Positions 1-6,037 of a DNA stretch of 6,048 bases are shown here, in pieces (the stretch's first letter is position 1; every line of letters begins with the position of its first letter). The notes under the pieces were generated by a model. That model saw nothing but the letters and a program-made list of their open reading frames with translations. It had not been told where the DNA came from and made no database searches. The stretch is from Anaerolinea thermophila. GTDB taxonomy: Bacteria; Chloroflexota; Anaerolineae; Anaerolineales; DRKV01. The stretch covers positions 1 to 6,048 of the forward strand of contig DYKW01000079.1 in the NCBI GenBank assembly GCA_020722405.1, read 5' to 3'. The translations under genes were made by a program, and so were the position numbers.

Positions 1-181
1 AATTAATTCCGCTCTACGGCGCGTCGCCAAATATGTTACGAAAAATCCCAAAGAGCCAAATTCGAGAAGATACGAGAGCGACTTAATCAGCATCTTATTC
101 TCTCGTGACTTTGTGTCTTTGTGGTGAGACTTCGGCTACGCGCCCCCTGGGCTAACGTAACAGCTCCACTTGTACGGACGG
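1..181. other. Non-coding region downstream of ggt
   Basis: I see no convincing gene here. The stretch lies 3' of the gamma-glutamyltransferase gene. It contains a small GC hairpin at 18-28 (GGCG, loop CGT, CGCC). It also has an inverted pair ACGAGAG (72-78) / CTCTCGT (100-106) with a 21-nt gap, and the 8-nt periodic repeat described separately. None of these is followed by a T-tract in the right direction, so I do not call a rho-independent terminator for the minus-strand operon. Confidence 0.5.
101..124 (-). repeat. Short 8-nt periodic intergenic repeat (ACACAAAG type)
   Basis: On the minus strand this reads as three successive 8-nt units: CCACAAAG, ACACAAAG, TCACGAGA. The first two differ at one base and the third is degenerate. 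From memory, similar ACCACGAAGACACGAAG-type strings are scattered in intergenic DNA of several environmental phyla, and their function is unknown to me. It lies outside any gene. It could also be chance low-complexity sequence. Confidence 0.4.
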
Positions 182-1804
182 TTACAGGGGCATGGCGCAG
201 CCATCGGCGCGGGGGTCACTGCCACCGATTAGCACACCACTGACAGCCTCTCGCAGGATGATTTGCCCGCGCCCAAACAGCGCGCGTTGCTGCCCGGTGA
301 CCGGCTGTACCGGATGCCCCATAGATGCCAGGCGGGCGGCCACATCAAAGGGAATCCCCTCTTCGAGCGCCAGGGTGCTGCCAGCAGTGCCATTGGTAAG
401 ACAAAAACGCGGCCGGTCAAGTGCGGCTTGCGGGTCGAGACCATCATCCACCAGGCCAACGACAACTTGCATGTGCCCTTGCGGCTGCATGAAGCCGCCC
501 ATCACGCCAAACGGCCCCCATAGCGAGCCGTCCAAATGGGTCAACATGCCGGGGATGATGGTGTGGTAGGGACGCTTGCCCGGCGCCAGGGCATTGGGAT
601 GTTGGGCATCCAAACTGAAATTATGGCCGCGGTTTTGCAGGGTAAACCCCCAACCGGCCGGTACGATGCCGGTGCCAAAGCCCATGTAGTTGCTATTGAT
701 GAACGAACAGGCGTTGCCCTGCCCGTCAACCACGCACAGGTACACGGTGTCCGAAGAAGCCACCGGCGCGCCGCGCTGCTGGTCGAGGACCGCGCGTTGG
801 GGGTTGAGCAGTGCGCGCCGCTCGGCGGCGTAGGCTTTCGAGAGCAGGTTCTCCAGGGGAGCAGGGTTGGTGTGCGGGTCGGCGACAAACCAACGGGTAT
901 CGGCAAAGGCCAAACGCATGGCTTCTGCCATCAGGTGCAGGCGCTCGGCCGATAACGGCGGTAAGGCGCTCAGGTCAAAGCCTTCCAACACGTTGAGCGC
1001 CAGCAAGGCAGCCAGTCCCTGTCCGTTGGGAGGACACTCCCACACCCGGCAATGCCGGTAGGTGGTGGAAATCGGCGTCACCCATTCGGCCTGGTGGACT
1101 TGCAGGTCCTCCAGGCGCAGGCAACCGCCGCTCTCCTGTACCACTTCGACGATGGCTTGCGCAATTTTGCCCTGATAAAAGGCCGCCGCACCCTCCTGAG
1201 CGACTGCCCGCAGCGTGCGCGCCAACCCAGGGTTGCGGAAAATTTCTCCTGCCAGAGGGGCGCGCCCGTGGATGGTTAATTCGTGGCCGTTGGACGCGTG
1301 CTTCAGTTGACGGTCTACCCCACGCGCCCAAAAGTAAGCCGTCAACGGAGCGACCGGGAAGCCCTCTTCAGCCAGGCGAATGGCCGGGGATAGGACTTCG
1401 GCCAGCGACAGCCGCCCAAAGCGTTGGACGAGCGCTTCCCACCCCGAACAAGCCCCCGGCACGGTAATGGTGTAAGGGTGAAAAGGTGGCAGCGTGCCCT
1501 CTGGACGGGCGGCTGCCAGGGCGCGCTCCAGCGTCAAGTCGCGCGGGGCGCGTCCGCTGGCGTTCAGGGCATAGACTTGGGCACCGGCGGCTTCGTAATA
1601 CAGCGCAAAGGCATCCCCACCGATACCGGTGGAGGTGGGTTCGGTGACGTTGAGGGCCGCGGCTGCGGCAATGGCCGCGTCGGCAGCCGTCCCGCCACGC
1701 GACAGGATTTCTAACCCGGCCGCCACGGCCAATGGCTGGGAGGTGGCAACCATGCCGCGCCGCCCCATCACGGGCGAGCGACGAGAGATGAAGGAAATAG
1801 ACAT
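182..1804 (-). CDS. Gamma-glutamyltransferase family protein (YwrD-like, cytoplasmic)
   Basis: A 540-residue Ntn-hydrolase of the gamma-glutamyltranspeptidase family. Such enzymes self-cleave before a Thr, which becomes the nucleophile for hydrolysis or transfer of gamma-glutamyl groups (glutathione in classical members). Visible landmarks are TSTGIGGDAF (57-66), NASGRAP with R85 as the likely substrate-carboxylate Arg, the cleavage site and nucleophile in SSDTVYLCVVD (T353), LQNRGHNFSL (389-398), KRPYHTIIPGM (410-420), and the oxyanion segment GGFMQPQGHMQ (436-446). There is no signal peptide, unlike secreted GGT, so it is probably cytosolic. By eye, the Asp that binds the substrate amino group in E. 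coli GGT aligns with N395 and the SS pair with Y413/H414. This fits the YwrD branch, so glutathione should not be assumed to be the substrate. The ATG at 1804 has no clear Shine-Dalgarno; M13 and M18 are alternative starts. It is the last gene of the minus-strand cluster, 158 nt after selD. Confidence 0.9.
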   Translation of the reverse strand: MSISFISRRSPVMGRRGMVATSQPLAVAAGLEILSRGGTAADAAIAAAAALNVTEPTSTGIGGDAFALYYEAAGAQVYALNASGRAPRDLTLERALAAARPEGTLPPFHPYTITVPGACSGWEALVQRFGRLSLAEVLSPAIRLAEEGFPVAPLTAYFWARGVDRQLKHASNGHELTIHGRAPLAGEIFRNPGLARTLRAVAQEGAAAFYQGKIAQAIVEVVQESGGCLRLEDLQVHQAEWVTPISTTYRHCRVWECPPNGQGLAALLALNVLEGFDLSALPPLSAERLHLMAEAMRLAFADTRWFVADPHTNPAPLENLLSKAYAAERRALLNPQRAVLDQQRGAPVASSDTVYLCVVDGQGNACSFINSNYMGFGTGIVPAGWGFTLQNRGHNFSLDAQHPNALAPGKRPYHTIIPGMLTHLDGSLWGPFGVMGGFMQPQGHMQVVVGLVDDGLDPQAALDRPRFCLTNGTAGSTLALEEGIPFDVAARLASMGHPVQPVTGQQRALFGRGQIILREAVSGVLIGGSDPRADGCAMPL

Positions 1805-1962
1805 GTTTAGGGCAAGCGATTTAATGGGCGCCGCGCCACCTTTTGGGTAGCGCGGGAACGGTATCCACCTGGGGATGGGTCAACCTTTCGGGTACGGGAT
1901 CACCTGCGGGGGCGTTCGTCTGTGGGGAACTTCCGAGAGGAGACATTTTTTCGTTGGTGCGA
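1805..1962 (-). other. selD-ggt intergenic spacer with imperfect repeats
   Basis: This is a 158-nt gap between the selD TAG and the ggt ATG. I find no gene in it. It holds a strong hairpin (listed separately) and an imperfect direct repeat. In plus-strand terms the repeat is CGGGAACGGTATCCACCT (1853-1870) against CGGGTACGGGATCACCT (1889-1905). Two similar blocks precede these copies, CACCTTTTGGGTA (1837-1849) and CAACCTTTCGGGTA (1881-1894), so an old duplication of about 45 nt is possible. No obvious promoter serves ggt; a TTAAAT hexamer at 1819-1824 (minus strand ATTTAA) is the only weak candidate. Confidence 0.45.
1831..1855 (-). promoter_or_regulatory. Strong GC-rich hairpin upstream of ggt
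   Basis: On the minus strand a 10-bp stem CCGCGCTACC / GGTGGCGCGG (one U-G pair) closes a 5-nt loop CAAAA. It ends 26 nt before the ggt start codon. No U-tract follows on either strand, so it is not a textbook intrinsic terminator. It could act as an mRNA processing or stability element between selD and ggt, as an attenuating structure, or as a terminator that does not need a U-tract. The structure is clear from the sequence; its role is inference. Confidence 0.5.
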
Positions 1963-3024
1963 CTACGCGATGACAATCCCCTCTTCTGGCACAACGTCTC
2001 CCACCACCCACACGGCCTGTTCTTGCTGAGCGGCAGCCTCCAACAAGGCATCCAGTTTTTCGGGCGGCAGGGCAAACAATAACCCGCCGCTGGTCTGCGC
2101 ATCGAAGAGCAGCATTTGCTCATGTTCTTCCAATGCGGCCTCGAAGCGTACATGTTTTTGGTAGTACAAGCGGTTATCGGCAGAGCCACCGGGGAAGGTC
2201 CACTCCTCGGCATAATGCTTCGCGCCACGCAAAAAGGGCATTTGCGCAAAGTGGAAGCGCAGCCCTACCTGTGAAGCCTCCGCCATTTCCCAGGCGTGTC
2301 CCAGCAATCCAAAGCCGGTGATGTCGGTAGCGGCATGGGCACCAAAGCGGCGCGCCAGTTCCGCCGCGCCACGGTTAAGCCGCTTCATCCAGGCAATTGC
2401 CTCAGCCACGTCTAGCGGATCGGCTATGCCCTGCTTGAGCGCCGTGGTCAGGCAGCCTGTGCCGAGGGGCTTACTGAGAATCAACTTGTCGCCGGGATGC
2501 GCCCCGGCCTTAGAGAGCATCTCTTTCGGCTGCACAAAACCGACGACAATCATGCCGTACTTTGGTTCTTGGTCCTGAATAGTGTGCCCGCCCACAACGA
2601 CCACACCGGCCTCACGCGCTTTTTCGGCACCACCGCGCAGAATCTCCGCTGCGACCTCGGTGGGCAATTGCGGGGGAATGGCCGCCACGTTGAGCGCCAA
2701 GAAAGGCTCGCCGCCCATGGCGTACACATCCGAAAGGCTGTTGGCGGCCGCAATGGCACCGTAATCGTAGGCATCATCTACGACCGGAGTAAAAAAGTCG
2801 GTCGTCACCACCAGGGCGCGTTGGTCATCCAAGCGCCACACGGCCGCGTCATCCGGCTCATTTAGGCCGGTCAACAAGTCCGGGGATACCGTGTCCTGAA
2901 AAGTTTCTTTGATGGGACGCAGAACCTGCGCCAGCGTTTCCGCATTCAATTTGGATGCTCAGCCGGCGCAGGCCGCGTAACTCGTCAGACGAATTTCTTT
3001 TCCTGAGGGCCTTTTTTCATTCAC
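1963..3024 (-). CDS. selD: Selenide, water dikinase (selenophosphate synthetase), selenocysteine-containing
   Basis: SelD uses ATP to convert selenide to selenophosphate, the selenium donor for selenocysteine tRNA and selenouridine synthesis. From a GTG at 3024 the frame gives 353 residues if the in-frame TGA at 2961-2959 is read as selenocysteine. The N-terminus is then IRLTSYAACAGUASK, with U22 at the position of E. coli Cys17 and K25 at that of the essential Lys20. Further family motifs are DDAAV (58-62), TTDFF (74-78), SDVYAMGG with metal ligand D99, GGH (145-147), ATDITGFGLLGH with D234 (232-243) and DAQTSGGLL (308-316). Length and C-terminus are normal. The GTG overlaps the SPFH stop by 4 nt (GTGA); there is no good Shine-Dalgarno, so translational coupling is likely. 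A SECIS-like hairpin follows the TGA. Naive annotation would start at TTG 2949 and give an enzyme without its catalytic residue. Family identity is near certain; Sec insertion is strongly inferred from alignment. Confidence 0.93.
2916..2932 (-). promoter_or_regulatory. Candidate bacterial SECIS element in selD mRNA
   Basis: On the minus strand GGCGCAG-GUU-CUGCGUC forms a 7-bp stem (one G-U wobble) with a GUU loop, or a GGUUC loop if the top pair opens. It begins 27 nt after the UGA, so the apical GU lies about 33-35 nt downstream. From memory this is within the range accepted for bacterial SECIS elements, which sit inside the coding region just after the UGA and carry a GU-type apical loop for SelB. 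The core GCAGGUUCUGC closely resembles the E. coli fdhF core GCAGGUCUGC. SelB binding is inference. Confidence 0.65.
2959..2961 (-). other. In-frame TGA predicted to encode selenocysteine (SelD U22)
   Basis: The codons around it read TGC GCC GGC TGA GCA TCC AAA, that is C-A-G-U-A-S-K. SelD proteins have Cys or Sec at exactly this place, three residues before the catalytic Lys. Homology to SelD continues on both sides of the TGA in the same frame, which a true stop would not give. C19 lies three residues before U22, making a CxxU pair. Confidence 0.85.
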
Positions 3025-4082
3025 GGGGTCGTTGTAGGCGTGATGGGGGTTGTGGGGATAAATGAAGTGGAGGTTCCTGATGTGGGCAACGGCAACAGGT
3101 AGGGATTGTCGTTAGGCACCAGCATCACGCTGATATTGGGGGCTAGTTGTTGGATGTATTCATAGGTCAGCAAGTCTGGATTTTCTTTGAGTACGTCGGC
3201 AATCATTTGCAGCGCCTTGGCTTCGGCTTCCGCTTGAATCAGGCGCGCATCCGCGTCACCCTTGGCCACAATCACGACCGCATCGGCCTTCCCTTGAGCC
3301 ACCTGACGGGCTTGTTCGGCTTCCTGCTTTTTCTGCTCTACTACGAATTTGGCCTGTTGTGCCTGCTGTTCTGCAATTTGTTTTTGCTCTACCGAAGCAG
3401 CATATTCCGGCGAGAAAGTGATATTGCGCAGGAGAAAATCATCCAAAATAAGGCCATTCTCCGCCAATTTGCTTTCCAGTTCGGAGCGGATTTGCTGAGT
3501 CATCTCTAACCGTCGGCTACTGACGACCTCATCCACCTTGTATTGCGAAACAATGTCCCGGATGATGCCGCGCGTCAGCGGGCGTACCAGATCCTCGGAA
3601 TAGCGTTTCTGCCAATCAATGTGCACTTGGATGACCTTCTGGGGGTCAATCTTGAATAACACCGAGGAATCTACGAAAATCTCCTGACCGTCAGAGGTGC
3701 GTGCAGATACCGAATCGTTTCCCTGTATCTGTCCTTCAGCGTGTGCAATCGACATGGTGTACGTTTGTTTGACGATTGGATAGAACTCGACGCGCTCAAA
3801 GAAAGGGATAATCCAACTCAAACCGGGTTGCAGTGCTTCAGAGCGGTAGCCATCTGGTGCCAATGCGGAGATGACCACACCGCGCTCCGTAGGCTCCACA
3901 AAAACCAAACCGGCGCTAACCGTCGTCAAGACGATCGCAGCGACCAACGTAACGATGAGCACCGTGGATAACCCTTTGACCGGTTGTTTCCGTCCGGCGC
4001 GTATCACTACCAGGACGATTAACCCAATAAACGCCAACCAGGAAAGATTGGCAATACCTTGGATTGCAACGGCTACATTCAT
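3021..4082 (-). CDS. SPFH/band-7 (prohibitin-like) membrane protein
   Basis: A 353-residue member of the stomatin/prohibitin/flotillin/HflK-HflC group. These proteins form large membrane-bound ring or cage assemblies and often modulate membrane proteases or membrane domains. Two hydrophobic segments are visible (about 10-28 and 40-61), joined by a short basic loop RAGRKQPVKG. A band-7 domain follows (about 62-225: VEPTERGVV, LQPGLSWIIPFFERVEFYPI, TSDGQEIFVDSSVLFKID). Then comes a long Gln/Glu/Ala-rich coiled coil (about 228-297) and a Thr/Pro/Ser-rich tail ending TPITPTTTP, which is probably disordered. The ATG at 4082 has a good Shine-Dalgarno (AAGGAG, minus strand, 4097-4092) with 9-nt spacing. 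It is the first gene of the minus-strand cluster and its TGA stop overlaps the selD GTG. That links it in expression to selD, but a role in selenium metabolism is not established. No partner protease gene is in the window. Confidence 0.9.
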   Translation of the reverse strand: MNVAVAIQGIANLSWLAFIGLIVLVVIRAGRKQPVKGLSTVLIVTLVAAIVLTTVSAGLVFVEPTERGVVISALAPDGYRSEALQPGLSWIIPFFERVEFYPIVKQTYTMSIAHAEGQIQGNDSVSARTSDGQEIFVDSSVLFKIDPQKVIQVHIDWQKRYSEDLVRPLTRGIIRDIVSQYKVDEVVSSRRLEMTQQIRSELESKLAENGLILDDFLLRNITFSPEYAASVEQKQIAEQQAQQAKFVVEQKKQEAEQARQVAQGKADAVVIVAKGDADARLIQAEAEAKALQMIADVLKENPDLLTYEYIQQLAPNISVMLVPNDNPYLLPLPTSGTSTSFIPTTPITPTTTP

Positions 4083-4167
4083 TTTTCAAATCTCCTTTTT
4101 CTGGATAAGCTGCCTGTGAAAGTTGCTTTGCGCGCTGTTCTTATGGGTGCATGAGTGACAACGGGTT

Positions 4168-4173
4168 ATTATA
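4168..4173 (-). promoter_or_regulatory. Candidate -10 box for the SPFH-selD(-ggt) operon
   Basis: A perfect TATAAT hexamer reads on the minus strand, 85 nt before the SPFH start codon. That would give a leader of about 80 nt carrying the AAGGAG ribosome site. No good -35 hexamer stands at 16-18 nt spacing (CCACGA at 17 nt), so the call rests on the -10 box and its position in a divergent intergenic region. Confidence 0.4.
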
Positions 4174-4193
4174 CCTTGTTTGGCTGCCACTCG

Positions 4194-4202
4194 TGGTATC
4201 AT
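4194..4202 (+). promoter_or_regulatory. Candidate extended -10 promoter for the PyrK-like gene, possibly leaderless
   Basis: TGGTATCAT fits the extended -10 pattern TGnTATAAT with one mismatch. A weak -35, TTGTTT (4176-4181), stands 15 nt upstream. The -10 box ends 7 nt before the ATG at 4209, so transcription would start at or next to the start codon. No Shine-Dalgarno precedes that ATG, which agrees with a leaderless mRNA. Confidence 0.4.
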
Positions 4203-4208
4203 GCTGCT

Positions 4209-4907
4209 ATGTGGCAAAGCACAATTTCGACACGTGACCTGTATGGCCGGATAGCGATACCCTGCCCCCCGGAGCATGTCCCGGCCCCTGGGCAATACCT
4301 GCTCGCCCAGGGAGAAGGGGAAGCAGACGCCCTTTTGGCGGTTCCCCTTTTCCCGACGGATTTTCTCGCCCCCAAGGGGACGTTGTGGTGTGCTCCGGAT
4401 ACCCCTTCTACGTGGCTACCGGGCGTTCGGTTGCACCTGCGCGGCCCCTTGGGGCGCGGCATCAACCTGCCACCACATTTCCGGCACCTGGTGCTGCTGG
4501 CCCTGGACAACCACCCCTGGCGGTTGATGCCACTCGTGGCAAAAGCCCTGACTCGTGACGCGGAAGTGGTCTTGTTTGCCGACCACCTGCCCTCCGGCCT
4601 GAGGTTGCCTGCCGGGGTAGAAAGCCTGCCCTTGGTGGCTGCCTCAGAAGCATTACACACCTGGGCCGATGCCTGGGCTGCCGATCTGCCGTTGGACCGT
4701 CTGGAAGCACTGAACGAACTCTTATACGCGCCCGATGACCGGCCGCCGGCCGCGCCGGGAGAAGTGCTGGTTGCCCTACCCATGCCTTGTGGCGGATTGG
4801 CCGATTGCGGCGTGTGTACCGTTTCATTGTCTGGAGAAACGTATCTGGCCTGCAAAGAGGGGCCGTGCCGCCCATGGAAACCATCATCCCGCTTTGTTGG
4901 GAGGTGA
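4209..4907 (+). CDS. PyrK-like [2Fe-2S] protein, degenerate flavin/NAD domains
   Basis: A 232-residue protein related to the electron-transfer subunit of dihydroorotate dehydrogenase (PyrK) and other ferredoxin-NADP reductase-like proteins. The layout matches: a short N-terminal beta region with PGQYLLA (27-33), GPLGRGINLP (79-88) where PyrK has GPLGNGF, and a C-terminal cysteine cluster C194-x5-C200-x2-C203-x11-C215 within CKEGP, as in the PyrK iron-sulfur domain. C220 is an extra cysteine. Oddly, I cannot find the FAD motif (RxYS type), and the Gly-rich nucleotide loop after GPLG (GGGxGxxP type) is replaced by LALDNHPWRLMP (97-108). It may therefore carry only the cluster, or bind partners rather than NAD. 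No catalytic pyrD lies next to it. The start is uncertain: a GTG at 4155 would add 18 residues, but MWQSTIS at 4209 is the more natural family start and fits the promoter. The aldolase gene follows after 28 nt, so they are probably co-transcribed. Family assignment is fairly secure; function is not. Confidence 0.75.
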   Translation: MWQSTISTRDLYGRIAIPCPPEHVPAPGQYLLAQGEGEADALLAVPLFPTDFLAPKGTLWCAPDTPSTWLPGVRLHLRGPLGRGINLPPHFRHLVLLALDNHPWRLMPLVAKALTRDAEVVLFADHLPSGLRLPAGVESLPLVAASEALHTWADAWAADLPLDRLEALNELLYAPDDRPPAAPGEVLVALPMPCGGLADCGVCTVSLSGETYLACKEGPCRPWKPSSRFVGR

Positions 4908-4935
4908 AGCGGGGAAGCAACTATTGGAGAAATCA

Positions 4936-5979
4936 ATGAGTCAACTTGCTATCGATTTACGTTCCGATACCGTAACGCAACCCACGCCTGAAATGCGTGC
5001 GGCCATGGCGCAAGCCGTCGTGGGAGATGATGTCTATGGGGAAGACCCAACCGTCAACGCCCTCGAAGCCCTGGCAGCCGAAAAAACCGGTAAACAAGCC
5101 GGGTTGTTCGTCCCTTCGGGGACAATGGGAAACCTGATTGCCGTACTCACCCATTGTGGGCGCGGGGACGAAGCCATCGTAGGCAATCTGGCGCACACTT
5201 TTTTGTACGAAGCCGGTGGCATCTCGGCACTGGGCGGGGTGCATTCACGCCAGGTTCCCAACCAACCGGACGGCACGCTGGATTTGGAGGACATCCGCGC
5301 CGCCATTCGCACCGACGACCTACATTGTCCGCCCTCGCGCTTGTTGGTGCTGGAAAATACCCACAACCGCTGTGGCGGTGCTGTGCTGAGCGTGGAATAT
5401 ACCCGCGCGGCCGCCGCTCTGGCCCATGAACACGGTTTGCCGGTACACCTGGATGGCGCACGGCTGTTCAATGCGGCGGCCGCCTTGGGTGTTTCTGCAG
5501 CAGATTTGGCAGCGCCGGTAGACTCGGTCACATTTTGTCTGAGCAAGGGTTTGTGTGCACCGGTGGGGTCAGTACTTTGTGGCACGACCGATTTTATCCG
5601 GCAAGCGCGCCGCATTCGCAAGCAATTAGGGGGCGGAATGCGACAGGCGGGGGTGCTGGCTGCCGCCGGCCTGATTGCACTCGAAAAAATGAGCCTGCGC
5701 CTGGCAGAAGACCATCAGCGGGCGCAACGCCTGGCACAGGGTCTGCGCGCCCTCTCGGGCGTACAACTTGACCCTGGCACACCACATACCAACATGGTCT
5801 ACCTTTCCCTTACGGACGACGTCCCCATGGAGGCATCCCAGGTGGCGCAGAGTCTGCGGGAAGGCGGCGTTTTGGTGGGAGTGGTTGGACAACGGCGCTT
5901 TCGGCTGGTAACACACTACTGGATTGATGATCAGGCCGTTTTCCAAACGGTAACTGCGTTCAAAGCACTGTTAGGCTGA
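4936..5979 (+). CDS. ltaE: Low-specificity L-threonine aldolase (PLP enzyme)
   Basis: A 347-residue fold-type I PLP enzyme that splits L-threonine or L-allo-threonine into glycine and acetaldehyde in the cytoplasm. It feeds glycine and one-carbon metabolism. The motifs are clear: IDLRSDTVTQPTPEMRAAM (6-24), GDDVYGEDPTVNALE (30-44), PSGTMGN (60-66) for phosphate binding, H87 in NLAHTF (ring-stacking His), LENTHN (139-144), HLDGARLFNA (171-180) with D173 and R176, and the Schiff-base lysine K204 in FCLSKGLCAPVGS. GGGMRQAG (232-239) and RFRLVTHY (321-328) follow, with R323 the likely substrate-carboxylate Arg. Length is normal and the protein looks intact. The ATG at 4936 has a good ribosome site (GGAG, 4926-4929, 6-nt spacing). 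The same frame is open further upstream, but that part overlaps the PyrK-like gene and has no family similarity. It is the second gene of the plus-strand pair and ends in TGA. Confidence 0.95.
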   Translation: MSQLAIDLRSDTVTQPTPEMRAAMAQAVVGDDVYGEDPTVNALEALAAEKTGKQAGLFVPSGTMGNLIAVLTHCGRGDEAIVGNLAHTFLYEAGGISALGGVHSRQVPNQPDGTLDLEDIRAAIRTDDLHCPPSRLLVLENTHNRCGGAVLSVEYTRAAAALAHEHGLPVHLDGARLFNAAAALGVSAADLAAPVDSVTFCLSKGLCAPVGSVLCGTTDFIRQARRIRKQLGGGMRQAGVLAAAGLIALEKMSLRLAEDHQRAQRLAQGLRALSGVQLDPGTPHTNMVYLSLTDDVPMEASQVAQSLREGGVLVGVVGQRRFRLVTHYWIDDQAVFQTVTAFKALLG

Positions 5980-5994
5980 TTTCGTATCTGATCC

Positions 5995-6037
5995 GAAAAT
6001 AGATTTTCATGTCTGGTGGTGAAAATTATTTTTCATG
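5995..6037 (+). repeat. Tandem near-palindromic elements, possible operator pair
   Basis: Two copies of GAAAATnnnTTTTCATG lie 26 nt apart: 5995-6011 (nnn = AGA) and 6021-6037 (nnn = TAT). Each core has inverted symmetry (GAAAAT...ATTTTC in the first; TGAAAA...TTTTCA in the second). They sit in AT-rich DNA just after the aldolase stop. This is the usual look of tandem binding sites for a dimeric regulator controlling a gene to the right of the window. They could instead be a weak transcription end for ltaE, but they lack a GC stem followed by a T-tract. Confidence 0.45.

Noticed and set aside
72..106. Inverted repeat ACGAGAG/CTCTCGT as a ggt terminator
   Set aside because: The 21-nt loop is long, the stem is short and no T-tract follows on the minus strand.
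1821..1946. Small minus-strand ORF of 41 codons in the selD-ggt spacer
   Set aside because: No ribosome site, no recognisable features, and it runs through repeats and the hairpin.
1963..2949. selD starting at TTG 2949 (328 residues)
   Set aside because: It lacks the catalytic Cys/Sec and Lys, begins in the middle of a conserved region, and SelD homology continues upstream through the TGA.
2959..2961. Genome-wide reassignment of TGA to Trp or Gly, or a plain nonsense mutation
   Set aside because: TGA is used as a normal stop by three other genes here, and it falls exactly on the one SelD residue known to be Sec in other organisms.
3018..3020. ATG on the minus strand as the selD start
   Set aside because: It is in a different frame from SelD; the in-frame GTG at 3024 is the fitting start.
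4905..4907. A second Sec codon at the TGA ending the PyrK-like gene
   Set aside because: The sequence after it does not continue any recognisable protein, and it contains the ribosome site of ltaE.
4735..4935. N-terminal extension of threonine aldolase (67 extra residues)
   Set aside because: It overlaps the PyrK-like gene, has no family similarity, and the ATG at 4936 has a good ribosome site and the normal family start.
4199..4936. Long minus-strand open frame of 245 residues opposite the PyrK-like gene
   Set aside because: Its composition is Arg/Ser/Gly-rich with no recognisable motif, as expected for the antisense of a GC-rich gene; the plus-strand frame has family motifs.
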